A DNA stretch of 64,000 nt from Gammaproteobacteria bacterium (GTDB lineage Bacteria > Pseudomonadota > Gammaproteobacteria > DSM-19610): NCBI GenBank assembly GCA_026197075.1, contig JAPHQV010000008.1, forward strand, positions 56,694 to 120,693, in the 5' to 3' direction. Shown here in pieces: positions 21,335 through 30,613 of this stretch. The notes below the pieces were generated by a model. That model ran no database searches and was not told the DNA's origin. It worked only from the letters and a program-made list of their open reading frames with translations. Position 1 is the first letter of the stretch. Each line of letters starts with the position of its first letter. Position numbers and translations under genes: made by a program.

Positions 21335-21760
21335 ATGACCCGAGTCGATTTCTATCTGCTGCCCCAGGATGACGCCCATACCCGGCCGCTGTTCGCCTGC
21401 CGCCTGGCGGAGAAGGCCTACCAGCTCGGCCATCGCATCTATATCCACACCGAATCGGCGCTGCAGACCCGGCATCTGGACGAATTACTGTGGACCTACC
21501 GCGAGGACAGCTTCCTGCCCCACGGGCCACTCGCCCCGGACCTCGACCCGGTGCCGGCCATCCTGCTCGGCCATGACGCCGAGCCGGAGCAGAATACCGA
21601 CGTGCTCATCAACCTGGCCGCCGAGGTGCCGCTGTTCTTCGGCCGTTTCGAGCGGGTGGCGGAGATCATTGACGGCCAGGAAGCGTGTCGCCGCCAGGGC
21701 CGGGAGCGTTACGGCTTCTACCGCGACCGGGGCTACGAACTGAAGACCCACCAGCTCTAA
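21335..21760 (+). CDS. holC: DNA polymerase III subunit chi
   Basis: Clamp-loader accessory subunit that contacts single-stranded DNA-binding protein and pairs with psi. The 141-residue protein has the family N-terminus (VDFYLL, then LACRLAEKAY-like), HIYIHTES-type strand, LDELLWTYREDSFLPHG and the later VLINLAAEVP segment. Length is usual. It lies 58 bases after pepA, with a palindrome in the gap, and 73 bases before valS. Confidence 0.95.
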   Translation: MTRVDFYLLPQDDAHTRPLFACRLAEKAYQLGHRIYIHTESALQTRHLDELLWTYREDSFLPHGPLAPDLDPVPAILLGHDAEPEQNTDVLINLAAEVPLFFGRFERVAEIIDGQEACRRQGRERYGFYRDRGYELKTHQL

Positions 21761-21833
21761 CAGGCATGGAGCCGCGGAACGCGGCGTTGACGTATAATCC
21801 AGCATTTCGCGCCGAACCCGGAATCCAGACCCC

Positions 21834-24599
21834 ATGGACAAGACCTACGAACCCCACAGCATCGAACAGCGCTGGTACCAGACCTGGGAAGCGCGCGGCT
21901 GGTTCGCCCCCTCGGGCAAGGGTACGCCCTACTGCATCATGATCCCGCCGCCCAATGTCACAGGCAGCCTGCACATGGGCCACGCCTTCCAGGACACCCT
22001 CATGGATGCCCTGACCCGCTATCAGCGCATGCGCGGCCACAACACCCTCTGGCAGCCGGGTACCGATCATGCCGGCATCGCCACCCAGATGGTGGTGGAG
22101 CGGCTGCTCAACGCCGAGGGCAAGACGCGCCACGACCTGGGCCGCGAACAATTCATCGAGAAGGTGTGGGAGTGGAAGGGCCAGTCGGGCGGCACCATCA
22201 CCCGCCAGCTGCGCCGCATGGGCGCTTCCCTGGACTGGGAGCACGAGCGCTTCACCATGGACGACGGCCTGTCCGATGCCGTCAAGGAAGTCTTCGTGCG
22301 CCTGCACGAGGAAGGCCTCATCTACCGCGGCCAGCGCCTGGTGAACTGGGATCCCATCCTGCACACCGCGGTCAGCGACCTGGAGGTGGTGTCCGAGGAG
22401 GAGCAGGGCCATCTCTGGCACATGCGCTACCCGCTGGCGGACGGCTCCGGCCACCTGGTGGTGGCCACCACCCGACCGGAGACGATGCTCGGCGACACCG
22501 CCGTGGCCGTGCACCCCGAGGACGAGCGTTACCGCTACCTGGTGGGGAAGATGATCGCCCTGCCGCTCACCGGCCGCGAGATCCCCGTCATCGCCGACGA
22601 CTACGTGGACATGGAGTTCGGCACCGGCTGTGTGAAGATCACCCCGGCGCACGACTTCAACGACTACGAGGTGGGCAAGCGCCACGACCTGCCCCTGATC
22701 AACGTGCTCACCATCGACGCGGCCATGAACGACAACTGCCCGGAAAAATACCGGGGCATGGACCGCTACGAGGCGCGCGACGTCATCATCCACGACCTCA
22801 AGGAACTGGACCTGCTGGAGAAGATCGACGACCACAAGCTCATGGTGCCGCGCGGCGACCGCTCCGGGGCCGTGGTGGAGCCCTACCTCACCGACCAGTG
22901 GTTCGTGAAGGTCGGCCCGCTGGCGGAACCGGCCATCCGCGCCGTCGAAAACGGCGATATCCGCTTCGTGCCCGACAACTGGAAGAACACCTATTTCGAA
23001 TGGATGCGCAACATCCAGGACTGGTGCATCTCGCGCCAGATCTGGTGGGGCCACCGCATCCCCGCCTGGTACGACGCGGAAGGCAAGGTCTACGTCGGGC
23101 GCAGCGAACAGGAGGTGCGGGAGAAACATGGCCTCGGCGCCGATATCCTGCTCAACCAGGACGAGGATGTGCTCGACACCTGGTTCAGCTCCGCCCTGTG
23201 GCCCTTCTCCACCCTGGGCTGGCCGGAGAAGACCGCGCGCCTCGAGACCTTCTACCCCACCAGTGTGCTGGTCACCGGCTTCGACATCATCTTCTTCTGG
23301 GTCGCGCGCATGATCATGATGGGCCTGAAGTTCATGGGCGAGGTGCCGTTCCGCGAGGTGTATATCCACGGCCTGGTGCGCGACGCCCAGGGTCAGAAGA
23401 TGTCCAAGTCCAAGGGCAACGTGCTCGACCCCATCGATCTCATCGACGGCATCGAGCTCGAGGCCCTGGTGGCCAAGCGCACCAGCGGCATGATGCAGCC
23501 GCAGATGGCCAGGAAGATCGACAAGGCCACGCGCAAGGAATTCCCCGCCGGCATCCCCAGCTTCGGCACCGACGCCCTGCGCTTCACCTTCGCGGCGCTG
23601 GCCTCCACCGGCCGCGACATCAACTTCGACCTCCACCGTATCGAGGGCTACCGCAACTTCTGCAACAAACTGTGGAACGCGGCCCGCTACGTGCTCATGA
23701 ACACCGAGGACCAGGACTGCGGACAAGCGGGTGGCGAACTGGAGTTTTCCGCCGCCGACCGCTGGATCCTGTCACGCCTGCAGGAGACGGAACAGCAGGT
23801 CATCGACGCCATGGGCGGCTACCGCCTCGACCATGCGGCCCAGGCCATCTACTCCTTCGCCTGGGACGAGTACTGCGACTGGTACCTGGAACTGTCCAAG
23901 CCGGTGCTCACCGGCGCCGATGCATCCGCTGCCCAGCAGCGCGGCACGCGCCACACCCTGGTGCGGGTGCTGGAGGCCCTGCTGCGCCTGGCCCATCCCC
24001 TCATCCCCTTCATCACCGAGGAGATCTGGCAGCGCGTGGCACCGCTGGCCGGTGTCGCGGGCGAGACCATCATGCACCAGCCCTACCCGGCGCCCGACGA
24101 CGCCCTGGTGGACGACCAGGCCTGCCAGGAGATGGAATGGGTCAAGCAGTTCGTGCTCGGCGTGCGCAAGATCCGCAGCGGCATGAATATCGAACCGCGC
24201 AAGCCCCTGCCGGTGCTACTGGCCGACGGCAGCGAGCTGGATCATGCCCGCCTCGAGGCCCAGCGCACCTACGTGGAATCCCTGGCCCGCACCGCGTCCA
24301 TCACCTGGCTCACCAGCGCTGACGAGGCCCCGGAATCGGCCACCGCCCTGGTGGGCGAGATGAAGCTGCTCATCCCCATGGCCGGCCTGATCGACAAGGA
24401 CGCGGAACTGGCGCGCCTGGGCAAGGAGATCGCCAGGCGCGAACAGGACCTGGAGAAGCTCATCGCCAAGCTGGCCGACGACCGTTTCATCGGCAAGGCC
24501 CCGGCGGCCATCGTGGACAAGGAACGTGCCCGCGCCGCCGAGGTGCGCGTGGCCCTGGAGAACCTGCAGGCCCAGCGCGACAAGATCGCCACCCTGTAG
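21834..24599 (+). CDS. valS: Valyl-tRNA synthetase
   Basis: Class I synthetase charging tRNA-Val, with an editing domain that clears mischarged threonine. The 921-residue product has the HIGH-type motif in [12 protein letters not shown] near residue 45, the editing domain ([19 protein letters not shown]), the KMSKS motif in [10 protein letters not shown] near residue 520, an anticodon-binding helical domain, and a C-terminal coiled coil ([15 protein letters not shown] onward). A TATAAT sits at 21793-21798, about 40 bases upstream of the start, without a clear -35. Long antisense and alternate-frame open stretches over this gene are GC-driven shadows. Confidence 0.98.
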   Translation: MDKTYEPHSIEQRWYQTWEARGWFAPSGKGTPYCIMIPPPNVTGSLHMGHAFQDTLMDALTRYQRMRGHNTLWQPGTDHAGIATQMVVERLLNAEGKTRHDLGREQFIEKVWEWKGQSGGTITRQLRRMGASLDWEHERFTMDDGLSDAVKEVFVRLHEEGLIYRGQRLVNWDPILHTAVSDLEVVSEEEQGHLWHMRYPLADGSGHLVVATTRPETMLGDTAVAVHPEDERYRYLVGKMIALPLTGREIPVIADDYVDMEFGTGCVKITPAHDFNDYEVGKRHDLPLINVLTIDAAMNDNCPEKYRGMDRYEARDVIIHDLKELDLLEKIDDHKLMVPRGDRSGAVVEPYLTDQWFVKVGPLAEPAIRAVENGDIRFVPDNWKNTYFEWMRNIQDWCISRQIWWGHRIPAWYDAEGKVYVGRSEQEVREKHGLGADILLNQDEDVLDTWFSSALWPFSTLGWPEKTARLETFYPTSVLVTGFDIIFFWVARMIMMGLKFMGEVPFREVYIHGLVRDAQGQKMSKSKGNVLDPIDLIDGIELEALVAKRTSGMMQPQMARKIDKATRKEFPAGIPSFGTDALRFTFAALASTGRDINFDLHRIEGYRNFCNKLWNAARYVLMNTEDQDCGQAGGELEFSAADRWILSRLQETEQQVIDAMGGYRLDHAAQAIYSFAWDEYCDWYLELSKPVLTGADASAAQQRGTRHTLVRVLEALLRLAHPLIPFITEEIWQRVAPLAGVAGETIMHQPYPAPDDALVDDQACQEMEWVKQFVLGVRKIRSGMNIEPRKPLPVLLADGSELDHARLEAQRTYVESLARTASITWLTSADEAPESATALVGEMKLLIPMAGLIDKDAELARLGKEIARREQDLEKLIAKLADDRFIGKAPAAIVDKERARAAEVRVALENLQAQRDKIATL

Positions 24600-24629
24600 G
24601 AGCGGATCCGGCGGGACCTCGAGTACGCC

Positions 24630-24956
24630 ATGATTGCGAGACTGAAAAAGATCACGCGACAATTGCGACACAGCAAACCCGGTCGCAGGTTTGTCGATCA
24701 TTACCATCAGAACAAGCACGAAAACACCCACGCGTGGAAACGCTGGCTGGTGATCATGCTGGGGATAATCATGGCGATAGCGGGCCTGATTTTCTCACTG
24801 CCGCCGGGCATGCCGGGGTTCCTGCTGTGGGCACCGGGGCTTGCACTGATTGCCAGCCAGGTCAAGGTCGTTGCGGTTATGCTGGACAAACTGGAGTGCG
24901 CAGTTCGCAACCTGTACCACGAGATGGTCAAGCGTTTTTCCGGCCGGCGTGACTAG
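24630..24956 (+). CDS. Small two-helix membrane protein, PGPGW-like
   Basis: A 108-residue basic protein with two hydrophobic segments, at about residues 38-57 and 63-78. The turn between them is SLPPGMPGFLLWAPGLALIAS, similar to the proline-glycine turn of PGPGW-type putative membrane proteins, but the match is partial and the family call is uncertain. The N-terminus is rich in Arg, Lys and His and is expected to stay in the cytoplasm. It lies 30 bases after valS on the same strand and may be co-transcribed. The function is unknown. Confidence 0.7.
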   Translation: MIARLKKITRQLRHSKPGRRFVDHYHQNKHENTHAWKRWLVIMLGIIMAIAGLIFSLPPGMPGFLLWAPGLALIASQVKVVAVMLDKLECAVRNLYHEMVKRFSGRRD

Positions 24957-24999
24957 CGCGTGTATGCCGACGATGATCGAAAATATGGCTTTCTCTTGG

Positions 25000-25638
25000 T
25001 CATGCCGGTCGCCAACCGGCGCGCCACTGTTTCAGTGGCACCACATGGGCCGGCCTTCCATTGTCCTCGAACCAGGAATCCACGACGTAGCGGTCGCCCT
25101 CGGCGATGCTGCGGATAACCGCCGAGGTATGTGGCCAGCCGAAGATGAAATAACCCCGTGTGCGCGGCTGCTCGACGGTGTGCCGCGGCAACAGGCCCGC
25201 AGCGGAAAGCATGCGCAGGTAGGTGGTGGTATTGGTGGACTCATCGATGCAATCCATCTGCCCGGTTCGGCCCACGCCCCGGAACGTGCCACCCAGGTTG
25301 TGCTCGGTGCCGGTGCGCGGCCCCACCAGCCGTTCCAGGCGACCGATCACCCGGGCGAGGGCAGCGCGTTCCGCGCCTGCATCATCGGTCCCGACCAGCG
25401 GGGATACGGCCCACTGCCATTCCGCTTCGGTGAGCGAGACGGTATGTACCCGGTCGCAGCCGTAGCCGGAGCACACCGGAAACCGTCCCGGACGGGAATC
25501 ACCAAGGGACAGGACATCGCCCGGGGTTTCCCCCAGCGCCACCGACACCACCAGTAACAGGACCAGGAACAATCCCGCCCTGGATACCGGCCTGACCAGA
25601 AGCGTCCCGCCTGCTTGTCTATGTAGCTCTGGTTTCAT
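25000..25638 (-). CDS. Predicted secreted protein with possible Cys-His-Asp triad
   Basis: I do not recognise a named family with certainty. The 212-residue product has a basic stretch followed by a hydrophobic run (about residues 20-36), consistent with a signal peptide or anchor. The mature part has a CSGYGC pair (Cys56, Cys61) and then MDCIDESTNTTTYL (Cys130), GWPHTSAV (His170) and YVVDSWFEDNG (Asp187). This order and spacing resemble papain-like or transglutaminase-like enzymes, so a cysteine-protease fold is inferred. The start at 25638 is the best ATG; a longer frame reaches 25683. It converges on the small membrane protein gene. Confidence 0.7.
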   Translation of the reverse strand: MKPELHRQAGGTLLVRPVSRAGLFLVLLLVVSVALGETPGDVLSLGDSRPGRFPVCSGYGCDRVHTVSLTEAEWQWAVSPLVGTDDAGAERAALARVIGRLERLVGPRTGTEHNLGGTFRGVGRTGQMDCIDESTNTTTYLRMLSAAGLLPRHTVEQPRTRGYFIFGWPHTSAVIRSIAEGDRYVVDSWFEDNGRPAHVVPLKQWRAGWRPA

Positions 25639-25700
25639 ATGTATATGGCCCCATATATATCGCAAGTGCAGCACCCTTGCCATGGCAACAATCGAGTCTC

Positions 25701-25726
25701 GTCATTCCCGCGAATGCGGGAATGAC
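25701..25726. repeat. REP-like perfect palindrome
   Basis: GTCATTCCCGC and GCGGGAATGAC form a perfect 11-bp stem around GAAT. It lies upstream of the secreted protein gene, in the divergent spacer with the DUF3050 gene. Degenerate relatives occur at 15611-15630 and 16369-16435. Confidence 0.8.
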
Positions 25727-25855
25727 GGAATACCAATGTTGTAGCCAATATCCCTGACTGCCGAGTAAAACCATCAATACTTCTGGGTTGATGACATTTC
25801 CCCTGGCCGGTAGATTGCCAGGCCTTATGTCTGCGCTGCACAGGACCCGCTAATC

Positions 25856-26644
25856 GTGACCACACCTATTGCCGAAGACGTCATCCAGTCGCTGCGCGAC
25901 GCACTGGATAACCATCCCATCTATGCCGCCATACAGGACGTGGACGAGTTACGCACCTTCATGGAGCACCATGTCTATTCGGTGTGGGACTTCATGTCGG
26001 TGGCCAAGCACCTGCAGGCCGTCGTGGCACCGGCCGGTTTTCCCTGGGTACCGCTGGGGCATGGCAGTGTGCGGCGCTTCATCAACGAGATGGTTCTCGG
26101 GGAGGAATGCGACGAGACCATGCCCGGCACCGATGGCGGATACACCAGCCACTTCGAGCTCTATTGCCAGGCCATGGAGGAGATCGGCGCCGACACCGCT
26201 CCGGTACTCGCCTTCGTGGATACCGTGCGCCGGCAAGGCGTGGAGGCTGCCCTCGCGCTGCCCTCGGTTCCGGCCCCCTCGCGCGCCTTCACCACCACCA
26301 CCTTCGGTTTTCTGACCGGCGGCAAACCCCACGAGGCCGCCGCCGCCCTGGCCCTGGGTCGGGAACACATCATCCCCGACATGTTCCGCGCCATCCTGGA
26401 ACGCTCCGGCATCGGCCAGCAGGATGCCCCCACCTTCCACTATTACCTGGAACGTCACATCCACCTGGACGAGGGCTCCCATGGCCCGTTGTCCCTGCGC
26501 CTGCTGAACGGCCTGTGTCACAACGAGCGGGAACGGGAGGAAGCCGTTGCCGCCGCCCGCGAGGCGGTGCAGGCACGGGTGCGGTTCTGGGATGGGGTGC
26601 TGGAGACGCTGGAGAACCGGCCCGTAGAACAGCAACGGGCCTAG
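25856..26644 (+). CDS. DUF3050 family protein, heme-oxygenase-like fold predicted
   Basis: A 262-residue cytoplasmic protein of the DUF3050 family, recognised from HPIYAAIQDVDELRTFMEHH, then VWDFMSVAKHLQ, and the later HYYLERHIHLDEGSHG. The family is mostly alpha-helical with paired His/Glu residues (HHVYSVWDF, ERHIHLDEG) and is generally placed with heme-oxygenase-like diiron folds, so a metal site is inferred but no reaction is known. The start is GTG at 25856 with a weak AGGA upstream. It is a single gene whose end faces the helicase gene across a long palindrome. Confidence 0.85.
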   Translation: MTTPIAEDVIQSLRDALDNHPIYAAIQDVDELRTFMEHHVYSVWDFMSVAKHLQAVVAPAGFPWVPLGHGSVRRFINEMVLGEECDETMPGTDGGYTSHFELYCQAMEEIGADTAPVLAFVDTVRRQGVEAALALPSVPAPSRAFTTTTFGFLTGGKPHEAAAALALGREHIIPDMFRAILERSGIGQQDAPTFHYYLERHIHLDEGSHGPLSLRLLNGLCHNEREREEAVAAAREAVQARVRFWDGVLETLENRPVEQQRA

Positions 26645-26657
26645 CTCCAACAACCTC

Positions 26658-26727
26658 AAAAGGGGTCGGTGACAACTGAGTCTAAATCTCGTTTGCGGAT
26701 TAGACTCAGTTGTCACCGACCCCTTTT
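26658..26727. repeat. Long 27-bp inverted repeat between convergent genes
   Basis: The 27-base arms at 26658-26684 and 26701-26727 are exact inverted copies (AAAAGGGGTCGGTGACAACT begins the left arm). A second small hairpin, GGGTT-CCG-AACCC, follows at 26728-26740. Together they fill nearly all of the 103 bases between the DUF3050 and helicase stops. An A4 at one end and T4 at the other make it a plausible bidirectional terminator. AAAAGGGGTC ends also recall elements mobilised by REP-associated tyrosine transposases (inference). Confidence 0.85.
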
Positions 26728-26747
26728 GGGTTCCGAACCCTTTTGGG

Positions 26748-28625
26748 TTACGGCTTGCGCGGCGCCTTGGGTTTGCCCTTGTTCTTTGCGGCAGCGGTTT
26801 TCACCTTGGGCTTGCCCCCGGGCTTGGCCTTGGCACCGGGCGCCGCCGGCCGGGGTTTGAAGTTGCGCTTGGGCTTGTCGTCGCCGGCTTCCTTGCGCCG
26901 GGTGACCGGACGCTCGCCACCCAGCTTGCTGATCTGCAGCGGCCGACCGGCCACGCGGGTAGCGCGCAGGATGGTGAAGATGTCCTCGGGCATGCCCGCG
27001 GGCAGGTCGACCAGGCTGTGGTCTTCCTGGATATCGATACGGCCGATGTACTGGCTGTCGAGACCGGCCTCGTTGGCGATGGCACCGACGATGTTGCCCG
27101 GCTGCACCCCATGGTCGCGTCCCACTTCGATGCGGAAGCGTTCCATGTCCACGGCTTCACCTTCACCTGCCTCCCGACGTCGCTTGCCGGGCGCACGCTC
27201 GGCACGTTCCGGCCGCACGCCTCGTTCCGGCCGCTCCTCGCGCTCGCGGCGTGGCTTGCCGGCGGGCTCGCGCCCTTCCCGCACGACCGGGGTCCGGGCC
27301 TTTTCCAACAGCAGGGGCTGATCGCCCTGCAGCAGTACCGCCAGGGCGGCGGCGACTTCCATGGCCGGTACATTATGCTCCTGCTGGTACTGCTCGATGA
27401 GCTGGTAGAAGAAGCCGATCTCTTCCGTGGCCAGGGTGTCGGTGATGCGCTGCTTGAAGCGGGCGATGCGCTGGTCGTTGATGATCTCCGTGGACGGCAG
27501 CTCCATGGGCTCGATGCGCTGCCCGGTGGCGCGCTCGATGGCCTGCAGCAGGCGTCGCTCGCGCGGCGCCACGAACAGGATGGCATCACCCGTGCGACCG
27601 GCGCGGCCGGTGCGGCCGATGCGGTGCACGTAGGACTCGGTATCGTAGGGGATGTCGTAATTGATGATGTGGCTGATACGGTCCACGTCCAGGCCGCGTG
27701 CCACCACGTCGGTGGCCACCAGGATATCGATCTTGCCCTTTTTCAGGCGGTCGACGGTACGCTCGCGCTGGGCCTGGGCGATATCGCCGCTCAGGGCCTC
27801 GACGGCGTAGCCACGCGCCTGCAGCTTCTCGGCCAGCTCCGTGGTCGCATTCTTGGTGCGCACGAAGATGATCATGCCGTCGAAGGTTTCGAATTCGAGT
27901 ATGCGGGTCAGGGCGTCGAGCTTGTGGAAACCGCTGACCATCCAGAAACGCTGGCGGATCAGGCTGGCGGTGGCCTTCTGTTGCTTGACGGTGACCTCTT
28001 CCGGCTTGTCGAGGTGCTGCTTGGCAATGCGGCGGATGGCATCGGGCATGGTGGCCGAGAACAGCGCCACCTGGCGGGTCGGCGGGGTCTGGCTCAGCAC
28101 CCATTCCACGTCGTCGATGAAACCCATGCGCAGCATTTCATCGGCTTCGTCCAGCACCAGGGCCTGCAGCGAATCGAGGTTGAGTGTACCCTTGCGCATA
28201 TGATCCATGACCCGGCCCGGGGTACCCACTACCACCTGGGCACCGCGCTTGAGGGCGCGCAGCTGGGTGCCATAGTCCTGGCCGCCGTAGATGGGCAGCA
28301 CATGGAAGCCCTTCATGTGGGTGGCGTAGCGCTGGAAGGCCTCGGCCACCTGGATCGCCAGCTCGCGAGTGGGCGCCAGCACCAGCACCTGGGTGGCGCT
28401 GCTCTTCAGGTCGATGCGCGCCAGCATGGGCAGGGCGAAGGCCGCTGTCTTGCCGGTGCCGGTCTGGGCCTGGCCCACCAGGTCGCGTCCTTCCAGCAGC
28501 AGCGGAATGGTGCGGGCCTGGATGGGAGACGGGGTTTCGTAGCCGACATCACGCAACGCCTTCTGGAGCGGTTCGCCAAGGGCAAAGTCAACAAAGGCCG
28601 GGGCCGGGGCGGTTTCAGAGGACAT
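26748..28625 (-). CDS. deaD: DEAD-box ATP-dependent RNA helicase, DeaD/CsdA type
   Basis: RNA helicase for ribosome assembly and mRNA decay, often cold-inducible. The 625-residue product has the Q motif with ETPSPIQARTIP, Walker A AQTGTGKT, PTRELAIQ, TPGR, DEAD, SAT, ATDVVARGLDV and HRIGRTGRAGRTG in order. Then come a dimerisation-like helical part, a DeaD-type RNA-binding domain (RIEVGRDHGVQPGNIVGAIANE) and a long Lys/Arg/Pro tail ending PKAPRKP. The ATG at 28625 starts the Q-motif region; the frame continues far upstream through repeat DNA and is not used. Confidence 0.95.
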   Translation of the reverse strand: MSSETAPAPAFVDFALGEPLQKALRDVGYETPSPIQARTIPLLLEGRDLVGQAQTGTGKTAAFALPMLARIDLKSSATQVLVLAPTRELAIQVAEAFQRYATHMKGFHVLPIYGGQDYGTQLRALKRGAQVVVGTPGRVMDHMRKGTLNLDSLQALVLDEADEMLRMGFIDDVEWVLSQTPPTRQVALFSATMPDAIRRIAKQHLDKPEEVTVKQQKATASLIRQRFWMVSGFHKLDALTRILEFETFDGMIIFVRTKNATTELAEKLQARGYAVEALSGDIAQAQRERTVDRLKKGKIDILVATDVVARGLDVDRISHIINYDIPYDTESYVHRIGRTGRAGRTGDAILFVAPRERRLLQAIERATGQRIEPMELPSTEIINDQRIARFKQRITDTLATEEIGFFYQLIEQYQQEHNVPAMEVAAALAVLLQGDQPLLLEKARTPVVREGREPAGKPRREREERPERGVRPERAERAPGKRRREAGEGEAVDMERFRIEVGRDHGVQPGNIVGAIANEAGLDSQYIGRIDIQEDHSLVDLPAGMPEDIFTILRATRVAGRPLQISKLGGERPVTRRKEAGDDKPKRNFKPRPAAPGAKAKPGGKPKVKTAAAKNKGKPKAPRKP

Positions 28626-28775
28626 GGGAAATACCTGTAAGGGAAGCGGGCCGCGCGCGGCCCAGGCGGGCCGGGGATGGACCCGGGGAAACGACCGGAC
28701 AGTATAGGCCTTTGGAGGCTGGTTTGCATCTTCCGGAACGGTTTGGCGGCCAGGCCGGGGCACCACCCCTGGGAA

Positions 28776-28823
28776 CCGGTCGGACTTGAGCGATCGCAGT
28801 AGACTGGTCTCAAGTCCGACCGG
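28776..28823. repeat. Inverted repeat upstream of the helicase gene
   Basis: CCGGTCGGACTTGAG (28776-28790) and CTCAAGTCCGACCGG (28809-28823) are perfect 15-bp arms around 18 bases. It shares the GTCGGACTTG core with the repeat at 32222-32264. It sits in the 265-base divergent spacer between the helicase and HerA-like genes, where no other element is recognised. Confidence 0.75.
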
Positions 28824-28890
28824 CTCCCAGGCCTGAGGATTTGCCCAAAACGGCCGAAACAGTCTGGCAACCGCTACAGGGAGACAGTAG

Positions 28891-30525
28891 ATGACCCGTT
28901 CCACAACCCTCATCGGCCACCTCACGGATATCCAGGGGCAAAGCTTCACCGCGCGCCTGTGCCTGGAAGCCGGGGCGAGTGGCACCATGGTCCAGGTGGA
29001 TGGCGAGGAGGTGCTGGTGGGCCAGCTGTCCTCCCATGTCGCCATTCGCCAGCAGAACATTCACATCCTGGCCACCGTGACCCGCATGCAGACCGTGCCC
29101 GGCGCAGCGGACGGCCAGATCCTGGAACTGCTGCCCCTCGGCGAAGTGGACGCACAGGGACAGTTCCAGCGCGGCATCCGCCACTTCCCCGCCACGGGCG
29201 CCGAAGTCCACGCGGTCGGCAGCAACCAGGTACGCGTCATCTTCGAGCAGAACCGGGATAAGGAATTCAGCCTGGGGCACCTGCACACCCATCCCGACCT
29301 GGAGGTCTGTCTCGACCCGGGCCGCATGTTCGGCCGCCATTTCGCCATCCTCGGCCAGTCGGGCTCCGGCAAGTCCTGGACCGTCGCCAGCCTGCTGCAG
29401 CGCACCATCCAGGTGATGCCCAAGGCCCATGTCATTCTGCTCGATCTGCACGGGGAGTACTGCTGGCACGACGACGCGGGCAACCTGCAATCGGCCTTCG
29501 ACCCGGCCGTCATGCACTACGTCGATGCCCGTCAGCTGGAAATCCCCTACTGGCTGATGACCTACGCGGAACTGATCGACCTGCTCATCGACCGCGAGGA
29601 CCCTCACGCCTCCACCCAGATCGCCCTGCTGCGTGAAACCGTCCGCGACCTGAAGAAAAAGGCCAACCCGGAACTGTTCGCCCAGGGCATGTCCATCGAC
29701 TCGCCGGTGTATTTTTCCCTGGTGGAGATGTACCAGTACTTCAAGGCCGCCAATTCGCAAAAGAGTGACTTCGGCAAGTCCAAGGGGGTGCTGTTCGGTC
29801 ATTTCGACGAATTCCTGGTCAAACTGCAGAGTCGTTTCAATGACAGCCGCTACGACTTTCTGCTCAAGCCGAAACTGCGCACCCATTCCAACACCCTGGC
29901 GGGGTTGCTGCGGGAATTCGTCGGCCTGGGAGGCGAAAAACGCCAGATCACCGTCATCGATCTCAGCGCCATCCCCTTCGATGTGCGGCCCACCATCTCC
30001 GCCCAGATCGGCCGCCTGGCCTTCGAGTTCAACTACTGGAACCCGCGCTACCAGGAATTTCCCCTGCTGCTGGTGTGCGAGGAGGCCCATACCTATATCC
30101 CGCGCGCCCACAACACCCGCTACGAGGGCACCCGCCTGTCCATGGAGCGCATTGCCAAGGAGGGACGCAAGTACGGCGTATCCCTGGGCGTGGTGAGCCA
30201 GCGGCCACACGAATTGTCGGAGACGGTGTTGTCCCAATGCGGCACCTTCCTGTGCATGCGCATGACCAACCCCGATGACCAGCGCTACATCCGTGAGTTG
30301 GTACCGGAAGGGGAACGGGATCTGATCAACATCCTGGCCGCCCTGGGTCGCGGCGAGGTGATGGCCCTGGGAGAGGCCGTGCCACTGGCGACGCGCTTCC
30401 AGTTCCGCCGCCCCGACCCGACACCCCGCAGCGAGGACGTGGATTACTTCCAGCACTGGCGCAGCGGGCCAGACGACCTGGACGTGGACGAAATCGTGCA
30501 ACGCTGGCGGCTGCAGCGCCGCTGA
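28891..30525 (+). CDS. HerA-like (DUF87) ATP-binding protein
   Basis: A 544-residue AAA-type ATPase of the HerA/FtsK superfamily. An N-terminal beta-barrel-like HAS region (residues 1-125) is followed by Walker A GQSGSGKS at 155-162, Walker B LLLVCEEAHTY near 390, the KEGRKYGVSLGVVSQRP segment (sensor/arginine-finger region) and PDDQRYIRELVPE. HerA proteins translocate DNA as hexamers and work with NurA or, in defence systems, with Sir2 or nuclease partners. No such partner is adjacent here: the flanks are the DeaD helicase and the NorE-like gene. The role is therefore unassigned. Confidence 0.85.
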   Translation: MTRSTTLIGHLTDIQGQSFTARLCLEAGASGTMVQVDGEEVLVGQLSSHVAIRQQNIHILATVTRMQTVPGAADGQILELLPLGEVDAQGQFQRGIRHFPATGAEVHAVGSNQVRVIFEQNRDKEFSLGHLHTHPDLEVCLDPGRMFGRHFAILGQSGSGKSWTVASLLQRTIQVMPKAHVILLDLHGEYCWHDDAGNLQSAFDPAVMHYVDARQLEIPYWLMTYAELIDLLIDREDPHASTQIALLRETVRDLKKKANPELFAQGMSIDSPVYFSLVEMYQYFKAANSQKSDFGKSKGVLFGHFDEFLVKLQSRFNDSRYDFLLKPKLRTHSNTLAGLLREFVGLGGEKRQITVIDLSAIPFDVRPTISAQIGRLAFEFNYWNPRYQEFPLLLVCEEAHTYIPRAHNTRYEGTRLSMERIAKEGRKYGVSLGVVSQRPHELSETVLSQCGTFLCMRMTNPDDQRYIRELVPEGERDLINILAALGRGEVMALGEAVPLATRFQFRRPDPTPRSEDVDYFQHWRSGPDDLDVDEIVQRWRLQRR

Positions 30526-30589
30526 CCACAGAGCCTGGGACGCCGCGCAACTCCGCCCGGTTGACGCTCGGAACATGGTGGCGTAGCGT

Positions 30590-30612
30590 AAGAAGCATAC
30601 AGGATGCTTCTT
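30590..30612 (+). promoter_or_regulatory. Hairpin covering the NorE-like ribosome-binding site
   Basis: AAGAAGCAT and ATGCTTCTT form a perfect 9-bp stem around ACAGG, ending one base before the ATG at 30614. The only Shine-Dalgarno candidate, AGGA at 30601-30604, lies in the loop and the stem edge. This suggests control of translation, or simply a stem that presents the SD. Confidence 0.5.
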
Positions 30613-30613
30613 C

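Noticed and set aside
21666..24322. Long open frames antisense and out of frame to valS (600-700 codons)
   Set aside because: They lie wholly over a clear valS gene, have composition typical of GC-rich shadow frames (His/Gly/Arg runs), and show no family motif or ribosome-binding site.
28626..29060. Upstream extension of the helicase frame
   Set aside because: The extra residues cover an inverted repeat and the HerA-like start on the other strand. The family Q motif begins just after the ATG at 28625.
28891..30525. Anti-phage HerA defence island
   Set aside because: No Sir2, nuclease, DUF4297 or mobile gene adjoins, and the flanks are housekeeping-type. Kept only as a stand-alone ATPase observation.
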